A DNA stretch of 64,000 bases. It comes from an uncultured bacterium. Lineage in GTDB: Bacteria > DRYD01. The notes beneath the pieces were generated by a model. The model saw only the letters and a list, made by a program, of their open reading frames with translations, did no database searches and was not told the origin of the DNA. The number at the start of each line of letters is the position of its first letter. Positions within the stretch are counted from its first letter, which is position 1. The position numbers were made by a program, and so were the translations under genes. The stretch is from contig CAKZQG010000027.1 of NCBI GenBank assembly GCA_937139605.1, forward strand, positions 4,493-68,492, read 5' to 3'. Shown one piece after another: positions 17,697 through 27,203 of the stretch.

Positions 17697-18788
17697 TTAA
17701 TTATTTTTAAATATTTTAATTCCTTCTTCTTCTGAAGGATAAACATCAAAATCAATAATATCATTATTTATTTTGTTAAAAAATGATTTATAAATAAAAA
17801 AGGTGGCAATGGCAATCATAGCTGCATTATCTGTACATAAATTAACAGAAGGAATATACAAATTTATTTTAAATTTATTAGCTAACTCTATTAGCCTTTT
17901 TCTTAAAAAAGAATTAGCAGCTACACCACCACCTACAAATATTGAATTTATACCCCTTAAATTACCTTTATATTCCTTTAAAATTAATTCAATTTTTTTT
18001 ATAATATGCTCTATAGCAGAATATTGAAAATAATAACATATTTTCTTTATTTCAATATCCTTTTGTTCTGGATCTAAGTTATTAAAATTTATATTTTTTA
18101 TGTGTCTAAGAACAGCAGTTTTTAAACCACTATAACTAAAATCTTTAGATTTTGGAATAGGGAATATTGGTTTTTCATTTAAAGTAGGAGTATAATTTTG
18201 TGCTAATTTATCAATTACAGGTCCACCTGGAAATCCTAAGTTTAAAAGCCTAGCAACCTTATCATAAGCTTCTCCTACCGCATCATCTAACGTATTCATT
18301 ATTAACTCGATTTTAATAGGTAAGAAATTTTCAATAAAATATAAATTAGTATGTCCTCCTGAAACAACTAACCCTAAAGCAGGAAATAAATCTTTAAAAT
18401 CTATTGAATTAAAATCAATTTTTGCGAAATTAGCAAATAAATGCCCCCATAAATGATTCACAGGGATAACAGGCTTAGATAAAATAACTCCAAGGGTTTT
18501 AGCCATTGCAACCCCAGAAGCTAAAGCCCCAACCAACCCAGGAAACGCACTAACACCTATTAACTCTATTTTATTTATATCAAAATTCTCTATAGCTTTA
18601 GCTAATATTTTTATTATATTTTCTTGATGTTTCCTAAACGCTTGTTCAGGATAAATACCCCCAAAAATTTTATGGATATCCTGTGATAAAATTATGTTAC
18701 TTATAATATCAAATTTTAAATTATCATAAGCCTTAACAATACTAACAGAAGTTTCATCACAAGTAGTCTCTATCCCTAAAATATACAT
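17697..18788 (-). CDS. tsaD: tRNA N6-threonylcarbamoyladenosine transferase subunit TsaD
   Basis: Transfers the threonylcarbamoyl group to A37 of ANN-reading tRNAs, with TsaB and TsaE. The ASKHA fold is shown by MYILGIETTCDETSVSIV, the metal motif NHLWGHLFA (His112, His116), VSGGHTNLYF, the GPVIDKLA segment, PKSKDFSYSGLKTAV and GGGVAANSFLR with CTDNAAMIA near the end. Length (363) is slightly longer than E. coli TsaD (337) because of small insertions such as the Asn/Lys-rich loop near 230. TsaB and TsaE are not in the window. The start is ATG at 18788 without a clear ribosome site. Confidence 0.96.
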   Translation of the reverse strand: MYILGIETTCDETSVSIVKAYDNLKFDIISNIILSQDIHKIFGGIYPEQAFRKHQENIIKILAKAIENFDINKIELIGVSAFPGLVGALASGVAMAKTLGVILSKPVIPVNHLWGHLFANFAKIDFNSIDFKDLFPALGLVVSGGHTNLYFIENFLPIKIELIMNTLDDAVGEAYDKVARLLNLGFPGGPVIDKLAQNYTPTLNEKPIFPIPKSKDFSYSGLKTAVLRHIKNINFNNLDPEQKDIEIKKICYYFQYSAIEHIIKKIELILKEYKGNLRGINSIFVGGGVAANSFLRKRLIELANKFKINLYIPSVNLCTDNAAMIAIATFFIYKSFFNKINNDIIDFDVYPSEEEGIKIFKNN

Positions 18789-18945
18789 ATTTTTATTAAT
18801 ATTATTCTAAAAAGAAAATCATTATACCTTTAAAAAGAAACTATATTATATTAAAAGGTTATAAAAAAAACTTAATAAAAAAGAGGTAATGAATAAAAAA
18901 TTTATAATTATAAAATAAGAAGTATAAAAAGGGGGTGCTGATTTT

Positions 18946-19203
18946 ATGGCACAAAAAAAATCTGGTAGTGCTAGTAAGAACGGTCGAGATAGCAACAGCA
19001 AAAGACTAGGAGTAAAATTATATGAAGGTCAATTAGCAAAACCTGGAAATATTATTATCCGTCAAAGAGGTACTAAATTCTATCCAGGGATAAACACTGA
19101 TCTAGGTAATGACTATACTATCTTTGCTACAGTCGAAGGAATAGTAAAATTTAGAAAAACTAGAACTAAAACTTTTGTTGATGTATTACCTCTAAGTAAT
19201 TAA
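18946..19203 (+). CDS. rpmA: 50S ribosomal protein L27
   Basis: 85 residues beginning [19 protein letters not shown], close to the usual MAHKKG-GSS-NGRDS start, whose N-terminal tail reaches the peptidyl-transferase centre; [15 protein letters not shown] is the other signature. His3 is Gln here. There is no cleavable Firmicutes-type N-terminal extension. GGGGGTG lies about 10 nt before the ATG, a strong site. In most bacteria rplU (L21) precedes rpmA; here the upstream gene is the divergent tsaD and rplU is absent, but RNase G follows, which keeps part of the clostridial rng-rplU-rpmA neighbourhood in altered order. Confidence 0.97.
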   Translation: MAQKKSGSASKNGRDSNSKRLGVKLYEGQLAKPGNIIIRQRGTKFYPGINTDLGNDYTIFATVEGIVKFRKTRTKTFVDVLPLSN

Positions 19204-19280
19204 AATCATTATTATCATAACATCTTTAAATACTATTAAATTTGCTAATTTTTTTTAAATAGGTAGTTATTTTCTATTTT

Positions 19281-21017
19281 ATGAAAAAAGAAGAAAAAAT
19301 AATTTTAATACAAAGTTTCTTAAAGCCCATTATTTGTGTAATACTTCAAAATAACAATATAATTAATATATTCTTTGATACAGAAGAAGAAGAGGTAGGG
19401 AATATATATAAAGGGAAAATAACTAATATAACTCCAGGGATAAATGCGTGCTTTGTTAGTTTGGGTAACTCACAATCGGGATTCCTTAATTTTAATGATA
19501 TCCCAGATAATTTAAAAAATAAAATAAAAACAGGGAATCATATATTAGTAAAAATAAAAAAATCTGGGCTAAAAAATAAATTACCTCAGCTTAGTGCAAA
19601 TATTACAATAGCCGGTAAATATGTGATACTTTTACCTTATGAAAATTCTATAAAAATTTCATCTAAAATAATAGAGGACGATATAAAGGAAGTTCTAATA
19701 AACATAATCTTAAATATAAGATCAAATTTAGCTGAAAAATATAATGACGAAATTTTAAATATAGAAAATATAGGTTTTATAGCAAGAACAGCTTCTAAAG
19801 AAGTTGAAGCAACTGAAATTTATAAAGACATGGAAATCCTTATCAAAATCTGGAAAAATATAATAAATGATTTTAACGCTACAAAACATGAAAAACTAAT
19901 CTATACTGACGATTACTTACCAATTAGAATAATCAGAGAATATTTTGATAGCAAAACTCAAGTTATAGTAGATAACAAGGAAATCTATCAAAAATTAAAA
20001 AATTATCTTTCATTGTTCTCTAAGGATTATTCAAGTAAAATATTTTTTTATGATACAACAAAAACTAATAAATCTTTAATAGATTATTATGATTTAAAAA
20101 TAGAGTTATCAAAATATTTAGAAAAAAAAGTATGGTTAAAATCTGGCGGATCTATAATAATTCAAACGACAGAATTAGGTACATTAATAGATGTAAATTC
20201 AGGAAGCTATATAGGTTCTAATCCAATAGAAACTTCAAAAAATACTAACATAGAAGCAGCTATAGAAATAGCTAAACAAATAAAAATAAGAAACTTAACA
20301 GGTATCATTTTAATAGATTTTCTAAAAATCCCAGATACCTCACAATCTGAAATAATAAAAAACCAAATAATAGAAACCTTAAAAGAGCATTTAAAAGATG
20401 ATAAAATAAAAACCCATATCTGGGGATTTACTAATTTAGGTATATTAGAATTAACAAGGCAACGCACAGAAAGCGATATATATACTAGATTAGCCACCCC
20501 TTGTGAATTTTGTAATTCCGTTGGATACATCATAAACCCTAAATATCAAGTTCTACAAATAATTAATAATATAAACTCTACTATTTTAAAAACCCAACAT
20601 TTTAAGGAAAAAAATATCTACTTAGAAACTAGCTCCTATATTATCCCTTACTTAATAGAATATATCCTTAATTTTGATTATGATAAAATTCTAAAAGAAA
20701 ACAATGTTAATTTTATCTTAAAATCCTTTAAATCTGTATATTATATCTCTAAATATGATTTTTATAAATTAAGATTTTATGATAGTCTTTCAAAAATAAA
20801 TATAAATGATTTTCCAGAAAATAATGAAATAATAGAATTAGAAGTATGGAATATTCCTGAACTTAATACTAATAATTTATATTCAATATACAAAGGTTAT
20901 CCTGTCATTATTAAAAAAGATAACTACGATATATTTACTAAAAAGATAAATGAATCTAAATTAAAAATTATTAAAACTTATAAATATTACTTAATTGAAT
21001 CAGAACAATTAACATAA
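19281..21017 (+). CDS. rng: Ribonuclease G/E family endoribonuclease
   Basis: A 578-residue RNase E/G catalytic protein without the long RNase E scaffold tail. The S1 domain (about 35-110) contains GNIYKGKITNITPGINACFV. The catalytic magnesium residues are in TLIDVNSGSYIG (about 300) and GIILIDFLKI (about 343). CEFCNSVGYI (about 407) is the zinc-link CPxC motif that holds the dimer together, here CEFC. A C-terminal region of about 160 residues follows. The enzyme cuts single-stranded AU-rich RNA in rRNA maturation and mRNA decay. It is 77 bp after rpmA and no ribosome site precedes the ATG. Confidence 0.94.
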   Translation: MKKEEKIILIQSFLKPIICVILQNNNIINIFFDTEEEEVGNIYKGKITNITPGINACFVSLGNSQSGFLNFNDIPDNLKNKIKTGNHILVKIKKSGLKNKLPQLSANITIAGKYVILLPYENSIKISSKIIEDDIKEVLINIILNIRSNLAEKYNDEILNIENIGFIARTASKEVEATEIYKDMEILIKIWKNIINDFNATKHEKLIYTDDYLPIRIIREYFDSKTQVIVDNKEIYQKLKNYLSLFSKDYSSKIFFYDTTKTNKSLIDYYDLKIELSKYLEKKVWLKSGGSIIIQTTELGTLIDVNSGSYIGSNPIETSKNTNIEAAIEIAKQIKIRNLTGIILIDFLKIPDTSQSEIIKNQIIETLKEHLKDDKIKTHIWGFTNLGILELTRQRTESDIYTRLATPCEFCNSVGYIINPKYQVLQIINNINSTILKTQHFKEKNIYLETSSYIIPYLIEYILNFDYDKILKENNVNFILKSFKSVYYISKYDFYKLRFYDSLSKININDFPENNEIIELEVWNIPELNTNNLYSIYKGYPVIIKKDNYDIFTKKINESKLKIIKTYKYYLIESEQLT

Positions 21018-21042
21018 CTTTATAAAAAAGGGGGTAATATAA

Positions 21043-22584
21043 ATGAAAAAAAATAAATTTATAAAAAATAATTATTTAAAATTTTTTTTAGTTTTTATAT
21101 TTTTAAATTTATCAATTTTTTTTATTTTTTTTAAGACAATATTAGCTAATACTGGTTTAACAGACAGCCAAAAAATAATAGAAATAAATAAACCATCAGT
21201 AGTACTAATAGTAATGAATATAAAAGGCCAAATACAATATAGGCAGCCAATATTTAATCAAACTAAAGCTCAACAAATAGTAACTCAATACCTACAAGAA
21301 GCCTACTATCAAGGAAAAATAGATATAAATAGTGAAGAACAAGTTTTAACATTTATGCTAAAGCTAATGTTAGAAAAACCAACATTATTTTTTGATTTTA
21401 GTGATAGAACTAAAAATGTAGAAGTTAATGTTACATCAGTAGGTAGTGGAGTTATAATAAACCCTAATGGCTATGTTTTAACAGCTGCTCATTGTGTTAA
21501 GGTAGATGAAGAAGAAGCTAAACAGGCAGTATTAGAAAAAACTTTATTATCAACGATGACTGAAGATTTATATACTTCATTTGAACAAGAAGCAGGAGTA
21601 AAATTAAATAAAACCCAAGAAAAACTACTATCTCAATTAGCACAAAAAGTAACATTAATGGGAATAAGTAATTTAGATTACCAAGAAGAGATATATGTAG
21701 GACTGGGGGTTGCAGAAAAGGGGAGGGCTAATGTAAGTGCATTTTTAAAACCTGCTAATGTAGTAAAATTGGGAGCTATTGGTAAAGCTAAAGATATTAG
21801 TGGTATAGGTAGGGACTTAGCTATTATCAAAATAGATTCAGTTAATTTACCTACATCAATTATATCAAACATAGAGCCAACAGAAGGACAAGAAGTATAT
21901 ATAATAGGATATCCAGCTAAAGTTCACTTCTTTGCCGGTTCATTATTTGATCAATTTGATGTACTAAAACCAACAGTAACAAGGGGAACAATATCTGCTG
22001 TAAGAACCTCAGCTAAAGGTGTTAGGTCTTTACAAACTGATGCTTTAATAACGGGAGGAAATAGCGGCGGTCCTGGATATAACTTAAACGGTGAAGTAAT
22101 AGGAACAGCTACCTGGGTTATAGTAGATCCTCAAGCAGGTATCAAAACTGATAACTATGGATTCTTAGTTTCTTGTAAGGAAATCCAAGATTTCCTAAAA
22201 GAAAGTAGTATCCAAAATATACAAAGTCAAGTAGATAAACTATATAAAGAAGCATTAAATGATTTCTGGAATCAAAAGTACAAAAAGGCTATAAAAAAAT
22301 TTAAAGAAGTGGAAACATTATATCCCGATCATCCATATACTAAAGAATACATAGCTAGGGCTCAAGAACAAATTAACCAAGGAAAAGATAAAAGCTTTCC
22401 CATTGATTTAAGCGGAAACACTGTATGGATAATAGTAGCTTTAATTTCTTGTTGTTTATGTTTTGGGATTATTGGTATAGGAGCTGCTTTAGCTTTCTTC
22501 TTTATTAATAAAAATAAACAAAAAAATCAAAACCAAAACCAAAATCAAAATCAAAATCAAAATCCTCAAAATATATCCAATTAA
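21043..22584 (+). CDS. Membrane-anchored trypsin-like serine protease with TPR-like segment
   Basis: A 513-residue protein. An N-terminal hydrophobic segment (about 12-33) places the protease outside the inner membrane. The triad is clear: VLTAAHC (His150), GRDLAIIKID (Asp near 258) and ITGGNSGGPGYNLNGEVIG (Ser near 341). No PDZ domain follows, unlike DegP/HtrA; instead a short tetratricopeptide-like stretch (LYKEALNDFWNQKYKKAIKK, about 400-450), then a second membrane span (about 466-488) and a cytoplasmic tail of alternating Asn-Gln. The His-to-Asp spacing is longer than usual owing to an insert of about 60 residues. A strong AAAGGGGGT site lies before the ATG. Substrates are unknown. Confidence 0.87.
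   Translation: MKKNKFIKNNYLKFFLVFIFLNLSIFFIFFKTILANTGLTDSQKIIEINKPSVVLIVMNIKGQIQYRQPIFNQTKAQQIVTQYLQEAYYQGKIDINSEEQVLTFMLKLMLEKPTLFFDFSDRTKNVEVNVTSVGSGVIINPNGYVLTAAHCVKVDEEEAKQAVLEKTLLSTMTEDLYTSFEQEAGVKLNKTQEKLLSQLAQKVTLMGISNLDYQEEIYVGLGVAEKGRANVSAFLKPANVVKLGAIGKAKDISGIGRDLAIIKIDSVNLPTSIISNIEPTEGQEVYIIGYPAKVHFFAGSLFDQFDVLKPTVTRGTISAVRTSAKGVRSLQTDALITGGNSGGPGYNLNGEVIGTATWVIVDPQAGIKTDNYGFLVSCKEIQDFLKESSIQNIQSQVDKLYKEALNDFWNQKYKKAIKKFKEVETLYPDHPYTKEYIARAQEQINQGKDKSFPIDLSGNTVWIIVALISCCLCFGIIGIGAALAFFFINKNKQKNQNQNQNQNQNQNPQNISN
22518..22562 (+). repeat. Hexanucleotide repeat coding (Asn-Gln)n
   Basis: About seven CAAAAC/CAAAAT units at the 3' end of the serine protease gene, encoding alternating Asn-Gln. 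The 6-bp period keeps frame, so slippage would change only the tail length. Confidence 0.8.
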
Positions 22585-22600
22585 TTAATTTAATAATATT

Positions 22601-25600
22601 ATGAAAACTGAATTTATTCATTTACATTTACATACTATTTATAGCATCCTAGATGGGATGATAAAAATAGAAAATTTGATAAAAAAAGTAAAAGAAGAGG
22701 GGATGCCAGGAGTCGCTATAACTGACCACGGCAGTATCTCAGGAGCTATAAACTTCTATGAAAAAGCATTAGAAAATGAAATAAAACCTATAATAGGAGC
22801 TGAATTATATATAACTAATGACAGACATATTAAATCTAAAGCTAAATTAGAACAAGAGGATCTAAGATATACAGGATACCATTTACTACTTTTAGCTAAA
22901 GATATTGAAGGTTATAAAAATCTTTGTAAATTAATTACAATTGGATATACTGAAGGCTTTTATTATAAACCTAGAATAGATAAAGAAGTTTTATCGAAAT
23001 ATAGCAAAGGGCTTATAATGTTAAGCTCATGTTTAGCTGGGGAAATACCTCAAGCAATCCTAAAAGATGATGAAAAAAAATTAAAAGAAGCATTAGATTA
23101 TTATCTTTCCATTTTTGGTAAGGATAATTTTTACATAGAGCTACAATATCATAATTTAGAGGAACAACGAAAAGTTAATACCAAATTAATCCAGTTATCT
23201 AAAAAATTGAATTTAAAAAGAGTAATAACTAATGATGCACATTACCTTCTAAAAGAACATGCTAACCCCCATGATATACTTTTGTGTATTCAAACAAAAA
23301 AACGAATAGATGAACCTAATAGGTTAAGATTTAAAACTCAGGAATTCTATTTAAAAAGCTATAATGAGCTTTATAATATATGGGGGGATGATTTTAAAGA
23401 TGCTTTCTTAAATACCTTAGAAATATTAGAAAAAGCTAATCTAGAGCTAAAATTAAATTCAATTTACTATTTACCAAAATACACAGTTAATGGGAAAGAA
23501 ATAGATTCATTTGAATTCCTTAAAAAATTATGCTTAGAAAATTTACCTAAAAAGTACCCTAATCCTGATCAAAATATAATAGATAGAATGGAATATGAAT
23601 TAAAAGTAATAAATGATATGGGATTTAGTGATTATTTTTTAATAGTTTGGGATTTTATTAATTGGGCTAAAAGTAAAGGCATTCCAGTGGGTCCAGGAAG
23701 AGGTTCTGTTGGGGGTAGTTTAGTAGCTTATTTAATTGGAATAACTAATGTAGATCCTTTAAAATATGGATTATTATTTGAAAGGTTCTTAAATCCAGGT
23801 AGAAAATCCTTACCAGATATTGATACAGATTTTTGTCAATTAAGAAGAGATGAAGTTATAGAATATATAACTGAAAAATATGGGAAAACTAAGGTAGCTC
23901 ATATAGGGACTTTTGGTACTTTAAAAGCTAAAGCAGCTATAAGAGATGCTACAAGGGTTTTAGGATACCCTGCTTCATTTGGAGACTATTTAGCTAAAAT
24001 GATTCCTTTTAATTACTCTATAAAAGAAGCATTACAAGAAAATAAAGAACTCCAAAAAGAATATCATGAAAATAAAGATGTAAGAAAAGTAATAGATATA
24101 GCAATAGAAATAGAAGGAGTTATAAGGAATCAATCTGTACATGCAGCAGGAGTTGTAATATCGTCAGTTGATTTAGATGAATTAACTCCGTTAATAAAAC
24201 AAAATGAAGTTATTGCTACAGCTTATGATATGACAGCTATTGAAAAACTAGGATTAGTTAAAATGGATTTCTTAGGGCTTAGGACACTCAGTGTTATTGA
24301 TGATACTGTTAAATTAATTAAAAAAATTAATAACGTTGATTTAGATATATATAATCTTAATTTAGAAGATGAAAAAGTATATGAACTATTAAGTAATGGT
24401 CAAACAGTGGGGGTTTTTCAATTAGAAAGTAGCGGTATGCAAAAATTATTAAAAGAGCTAAAACCATCTAATATTTATGAAATAATAAGTGCAATAGCTT
24501 TATATAGACCAGGGCCACTTGAAAGTGGATTAGTTAAACAATTTATTCAATCTAAACATGATAAATCAAAAATAAATTATCTACATCCAGATTTAGAAGA
24601 AATACTTAGAGAAACATACGGGGTTATAGTTTATCAAGAACAGATAATGCAAATAGCAGTGAAATTCGCTAAATTCACATTATCTCAAGCAGATGACCTA
24701 AGAAAAGCAATGGGAAAAAAGAAACCAGAAATAATGGAAAAATATAAAGAAATTTTTATAAAAGGTTGTATAGAAAATGGATATAGTGAAGAATTAGCAA
24801 AAACCCTATTTGATATAATAGAAAAGTTTGCAGGATATGGATTTAATAAATCTCACTCAGCTGCTTATGGAATTATTACTTATATAACAGCTTATTTAAA
24901 AGCTCACTATCCACATGAATTCTTAGCTTCTTTACTTAAAAGTGTAGAAAGTAATCCTGATAAACTAAAAATATTTTTAAATGAAGCATTAGAATTAAAT
25001 ATAAAGGTGCTACCTCCTGATATAAATAAAAGTGAAGAAAACTTTAGTGTAGAAATCCAAAATAATCAAAAATATATAAGATATGGATTACTAGGTATAA
25101 AAGGCTTAGGCCAAGCTGCTATTAATGAAATAATTTCTAAAAGGTCTAAAAAACCGTTTAGCGATATCCAAGATTTTATCTTAAGAGTAAGTAATCAAAT
25201 AATAAATAAAAAAACTTTAGAAATTTTAATATTATCTGGTTGCTTTGATTCTTTACATCCTAATAGATTAGAATTATATAAAAACATAGATACTATATTA
25301 AATTTAGCCAAAAGTAAAAGCAGTACTCTTTTTTCTATTACTAAAAATAATAGTAATGCTGTAAATAATAATATTGCTCATTCTCAAACAGAAGAAAAAA
25401 ATAAATTACTTGAGATTTTAAAATTAGAAAAGGAAACCTTAGGAATATACCTTTCAGATCATCCCGTTAATATAATTAAAAAAAATAATAATCTTAAATT
25501 ACCTTCAATATCCCAAATAAAAAAAGATTATTTAGAGAAAGAAGAAAAATTACAAGAAGAGATTACTTTAATAGGAGTTATAACAGATATAAAAGAAAGT

Positions 25601-26197
25601 TATACTAAAAAAGGGAAAATGGCTACATTCATATTAGATGATCCTACCGATGTCATTGAAGTAATAGCTTATCCTTTAGTATATCAAAAATTTAAAAACT
25701 ACTTAAAAGAAAATGAAATAATTATAGTTAAAGGAAAAATAGAAATAGAAAAAACAAATATGGAAGAACAAGAAGAGAATGAAGAAAATTTCAAAATTAT
25801 TGCTAATGAAATCTACTTATTTAACGATTTTATTGGTAAAAATAATAATACTAATCTAATTGATACTAATCTTAATAAAATAAATCCTTTTATGAAATTA
25901 TCCATTTTTATAGAATTTAATAACAATATAATAAATAATAACATAAGTAACATAAGAGATTTTCTTTCTACTTTAAGAAATTTAACAACTCCATATGATA
26001 AAATTAATGAAATTAGCAAATTTAATACCAATAACAGTGAGTATATTTCAGTTACCATTGAAATTTATACTAATGAAAAATATCAAAAAATAGAAACCAA
26101 TAGATACATTCCTTTTGATTCCGTTGAAATTATCAAATCTTTTGTTAATTCTTTAAAATTAGAAAATATTAACGTTATTTTAGAATTAGCTACATAA
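22601..26197 (+). CDS. dnaE: DNA polymerase III alpha subunit
   Basis: The replicative polymerase, 1198 residues. An N-terminal PHP domain begins FIHLHLHTIYSILDGM; the active-site palm contains GPGRGSVGGSLVAYLIG (about 365) and the catalytic LPDIDTDF (about 405). YGVIVYQEQIMQIA, the AMGKKKPEIM fingers segment, a helix-hairpin-helix region (LLGIKGLGQAAINEI) and an OB fold (ITLIGVITDI, about 990) follow in DnaE1 order. No 3'-5' exonuclease domain is inserted, so it is not PolC type. It starts 16 bp after the protease stop with no ribosome site, probably on the same transcript. Confidence 0.97.
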   Translation: MKTEFIHLHLHTIYSILDGMIKIENLIKKVKEEGMPGVAITDHGSISGAINFYEKALENEIKPIIGAELYITNDRHIKSKAKLEQEDLRYTGYHLLLLAKDIEGYKNLCKLITIGYTEGFYYKPRIDKEVLSKYSKGLIMLSSCLAGEIPQAILKDDEKKLKEALDYYLSIFGKDNFYIELQYHNLEEQRKVNTKLIQLSKKLNLKRVITNDAHYLLKEHANPHDILLCIQTKKRIDEPNRLRFKTQEFYLKSYNELYNIWGDDFKDAFLNTLEILEKANLELKLNSIYYLPKYTVNGKEIDSFEFLKKLCLENLPKKYPNPDQNIIDRMEYELKVINDMGFSDYFLIVWDFINWAKSKGIPVGPGRGSVGGSLVAYLIGITNVDPLKYGLLFERFLNPGRKSLPDIDTDFCQLRRDEVIEYITEKYGKTKVAHIGTFGTLKAKAAIRDATRVLGYPASFGDYLAKMIPFNYSIKEALQENKELQKEYHENKDVRKVIDIAIEIEGVIRNQSVHAAGVVISSVDLDELTPLIKQNEVIATAYDMTAIEKLGLVKMDFLGLRTLSVIDDTVKLIKKINNVDLDIYNLNLEDEKVYELLSNGQTVGVFQLESSGMQKLLKELKPSNIYEIISAIALYRPGPLESGLVKQFIQSKHDKSKINYLHPDLEEILRETYGVIVYQEQIMQIAVKFAKFTLSQADDLRKAMGKKKPEIMEKYKEIFIKGCIENGYSEELAKTLFDIIEKFAGYGFNKSHSAAYGIITYITAYLKAHYPHEFLASLLKSVESNPDKLKIFLNEALELNIKVLPPDINKSEENFSVEIQNNQKYIRYGLLGIKGLGQAAINEIISKRSKKPFSDIQDFILRVSNQIINKKTLEILILSGCFDSLHPNRLELYKNIDTILNLAKSKSSTLFSITKNNSNAVNNNIAHSQTEEKNKLLEILKLEKETLGIYLSDHPVNIIKKNNNLKLPSISQIKKDYLEKEEKLQEEITLIGVITDIKESYTKKGKMATFILDDPTDVIEVIAYPLVYQKFKNYLKENEIIIVKGKIEIEKTNMEEQEENEENFKIIANEIYLFNDFIGKNNNTNLIDTNLNKINPFMKLSIFIEFNNNIINNNISNIRDFLSTLRNLTTPYDKINEISKFNTNNSEYISVTIEIYTNEKYQKIETNRYIPFDSVEIIKSFVNSLKLENINVILELAT

Positions 26198-26266
26198 TTA
26201 ATAATTAGCTAACTTTAAGGTACTTTTTAAGGTATTTTAAAATTAAAAATAGGGGAGGGAAATAAG

Positions 26267-27154
26267 ATACATACTAAATTTAGTGATATAAAAAAGGAAG
26301 ATATACTAACAGGAATTATCCTATTATTTCCTACTGTTATTTTATTAATTTTATTTGTAGTTTATCCCCTTATAAAAGTTATTTACAATTCTTTTTTTGT
26401 GGATATTATTTATTTAAATATAAGGCGATGGATTTTTTTAGCTAACTTTTATGAAATTTTTAGTGATAAAACTTTTTGGATATGCTTATACAATAGTATA
26501 AGGTTCGCTACTATTAGTGTTCCATTTGAGGTAATACTTGGTTTTTTAATAGCGTTATTTTTATATTTTAATGATAACAAACTAGTAAGGTTTAGTATAA
26601 TATTACCGTGGGCTTTACCTACCGCTATTATGGCATTATCATGGAGATTCTTTCTAAATGAAGATTACGGGATTATTCCTAAATTCCTTAGTATATTTAG
26701 TTTAAAAGACATATATTTATCTAATAATTTATTTGCTTTTATATGGATGGTATTAATAGATATATGGAAAACTACTCCATTTATTGCTATTCTTATGTAT
26801 TCTGCTTTAAAAGGACTAAATAAAGAGTACTTAGAAGCAATAGACATAGAAGGGGGTAATTGGTATCATAAGATCTTTTGGATTATTATTCCCATAATAG
26901 TTCCTGCTGTAGCAGTTTCTATTATCTTTAGATATCTTTATGCATTAGCAGTATTCGATTTACCTTTGGTTTTAACAGGCGGTGGCCCTTCTAACTCTAC
27001 TAAAACTTTACCTATGTATATTTACGAAAATTTCTTTAAGTTTTTGGATATGGGTTATGCTTCTGCTTTAACTATTTTTTCCACTATTATTGTTTTTCTT
27101 ATTGCTTACTTGTTGTTAATATTATTTTCTAAATTATTTAAAAGAAGCATCTAA
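26267..27154 (+). CDS. Sugar ABC transporter permease (MalF/UgpA type), apparent AUA start
   Basis: A binding-protein-dependent permease with six membrane helices. The EAA loop YLEAIDIEGGNWYHKIFWII and the end PLVLTGGGPSNSTKTLPMYI are typical of MalF/UgpA. The first conventional start in frame is GTG at 26399, but the frame stays open upstream and encodes the first helix expected in the family (LTGIILLFPTVILLILFVVY). The only start that fits the strong AGGGGAGGG site (26251-26259) is an ATA codon at 26267, 7 nt downstream; this gives 295 residues, the usual length. So either AUA is used or the ATG was mutated. The second permease, binding protein and ATPase are absent: the following gene is convergent. 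Confidence 0.8.
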   Translation: MHTKFSDIKKEDILTGIILLFPTVILLILFVVYPLIKVIYNSFFVDIIYLNIRRWIFLANFYEIFSDKTFWICLYNSIRFATISVPFEVILGFLIALFLYFNDNKLVRFSIILPWALPTAIMALSWRFFLNEDYGIIPKFLSIFSLKDIYLSNNLFAFIWMVLIDIWKTTPFIAILMYSALKGLNKEYLEAIDIEGGNWYHKIFWIIIPIIVPAVAVSIIFRYLYALAVFDLPLVLTGGGPSNSTKTLPMYIYENFFKFLDMGYASALTIFSTIIVFLIAYLLLILFSKLFKRSI

Positions 27155-27203
27155 TTTACTTACTATTTTTTTCACAATCTATTAATTGCAATTACTAATT
27201 TAC

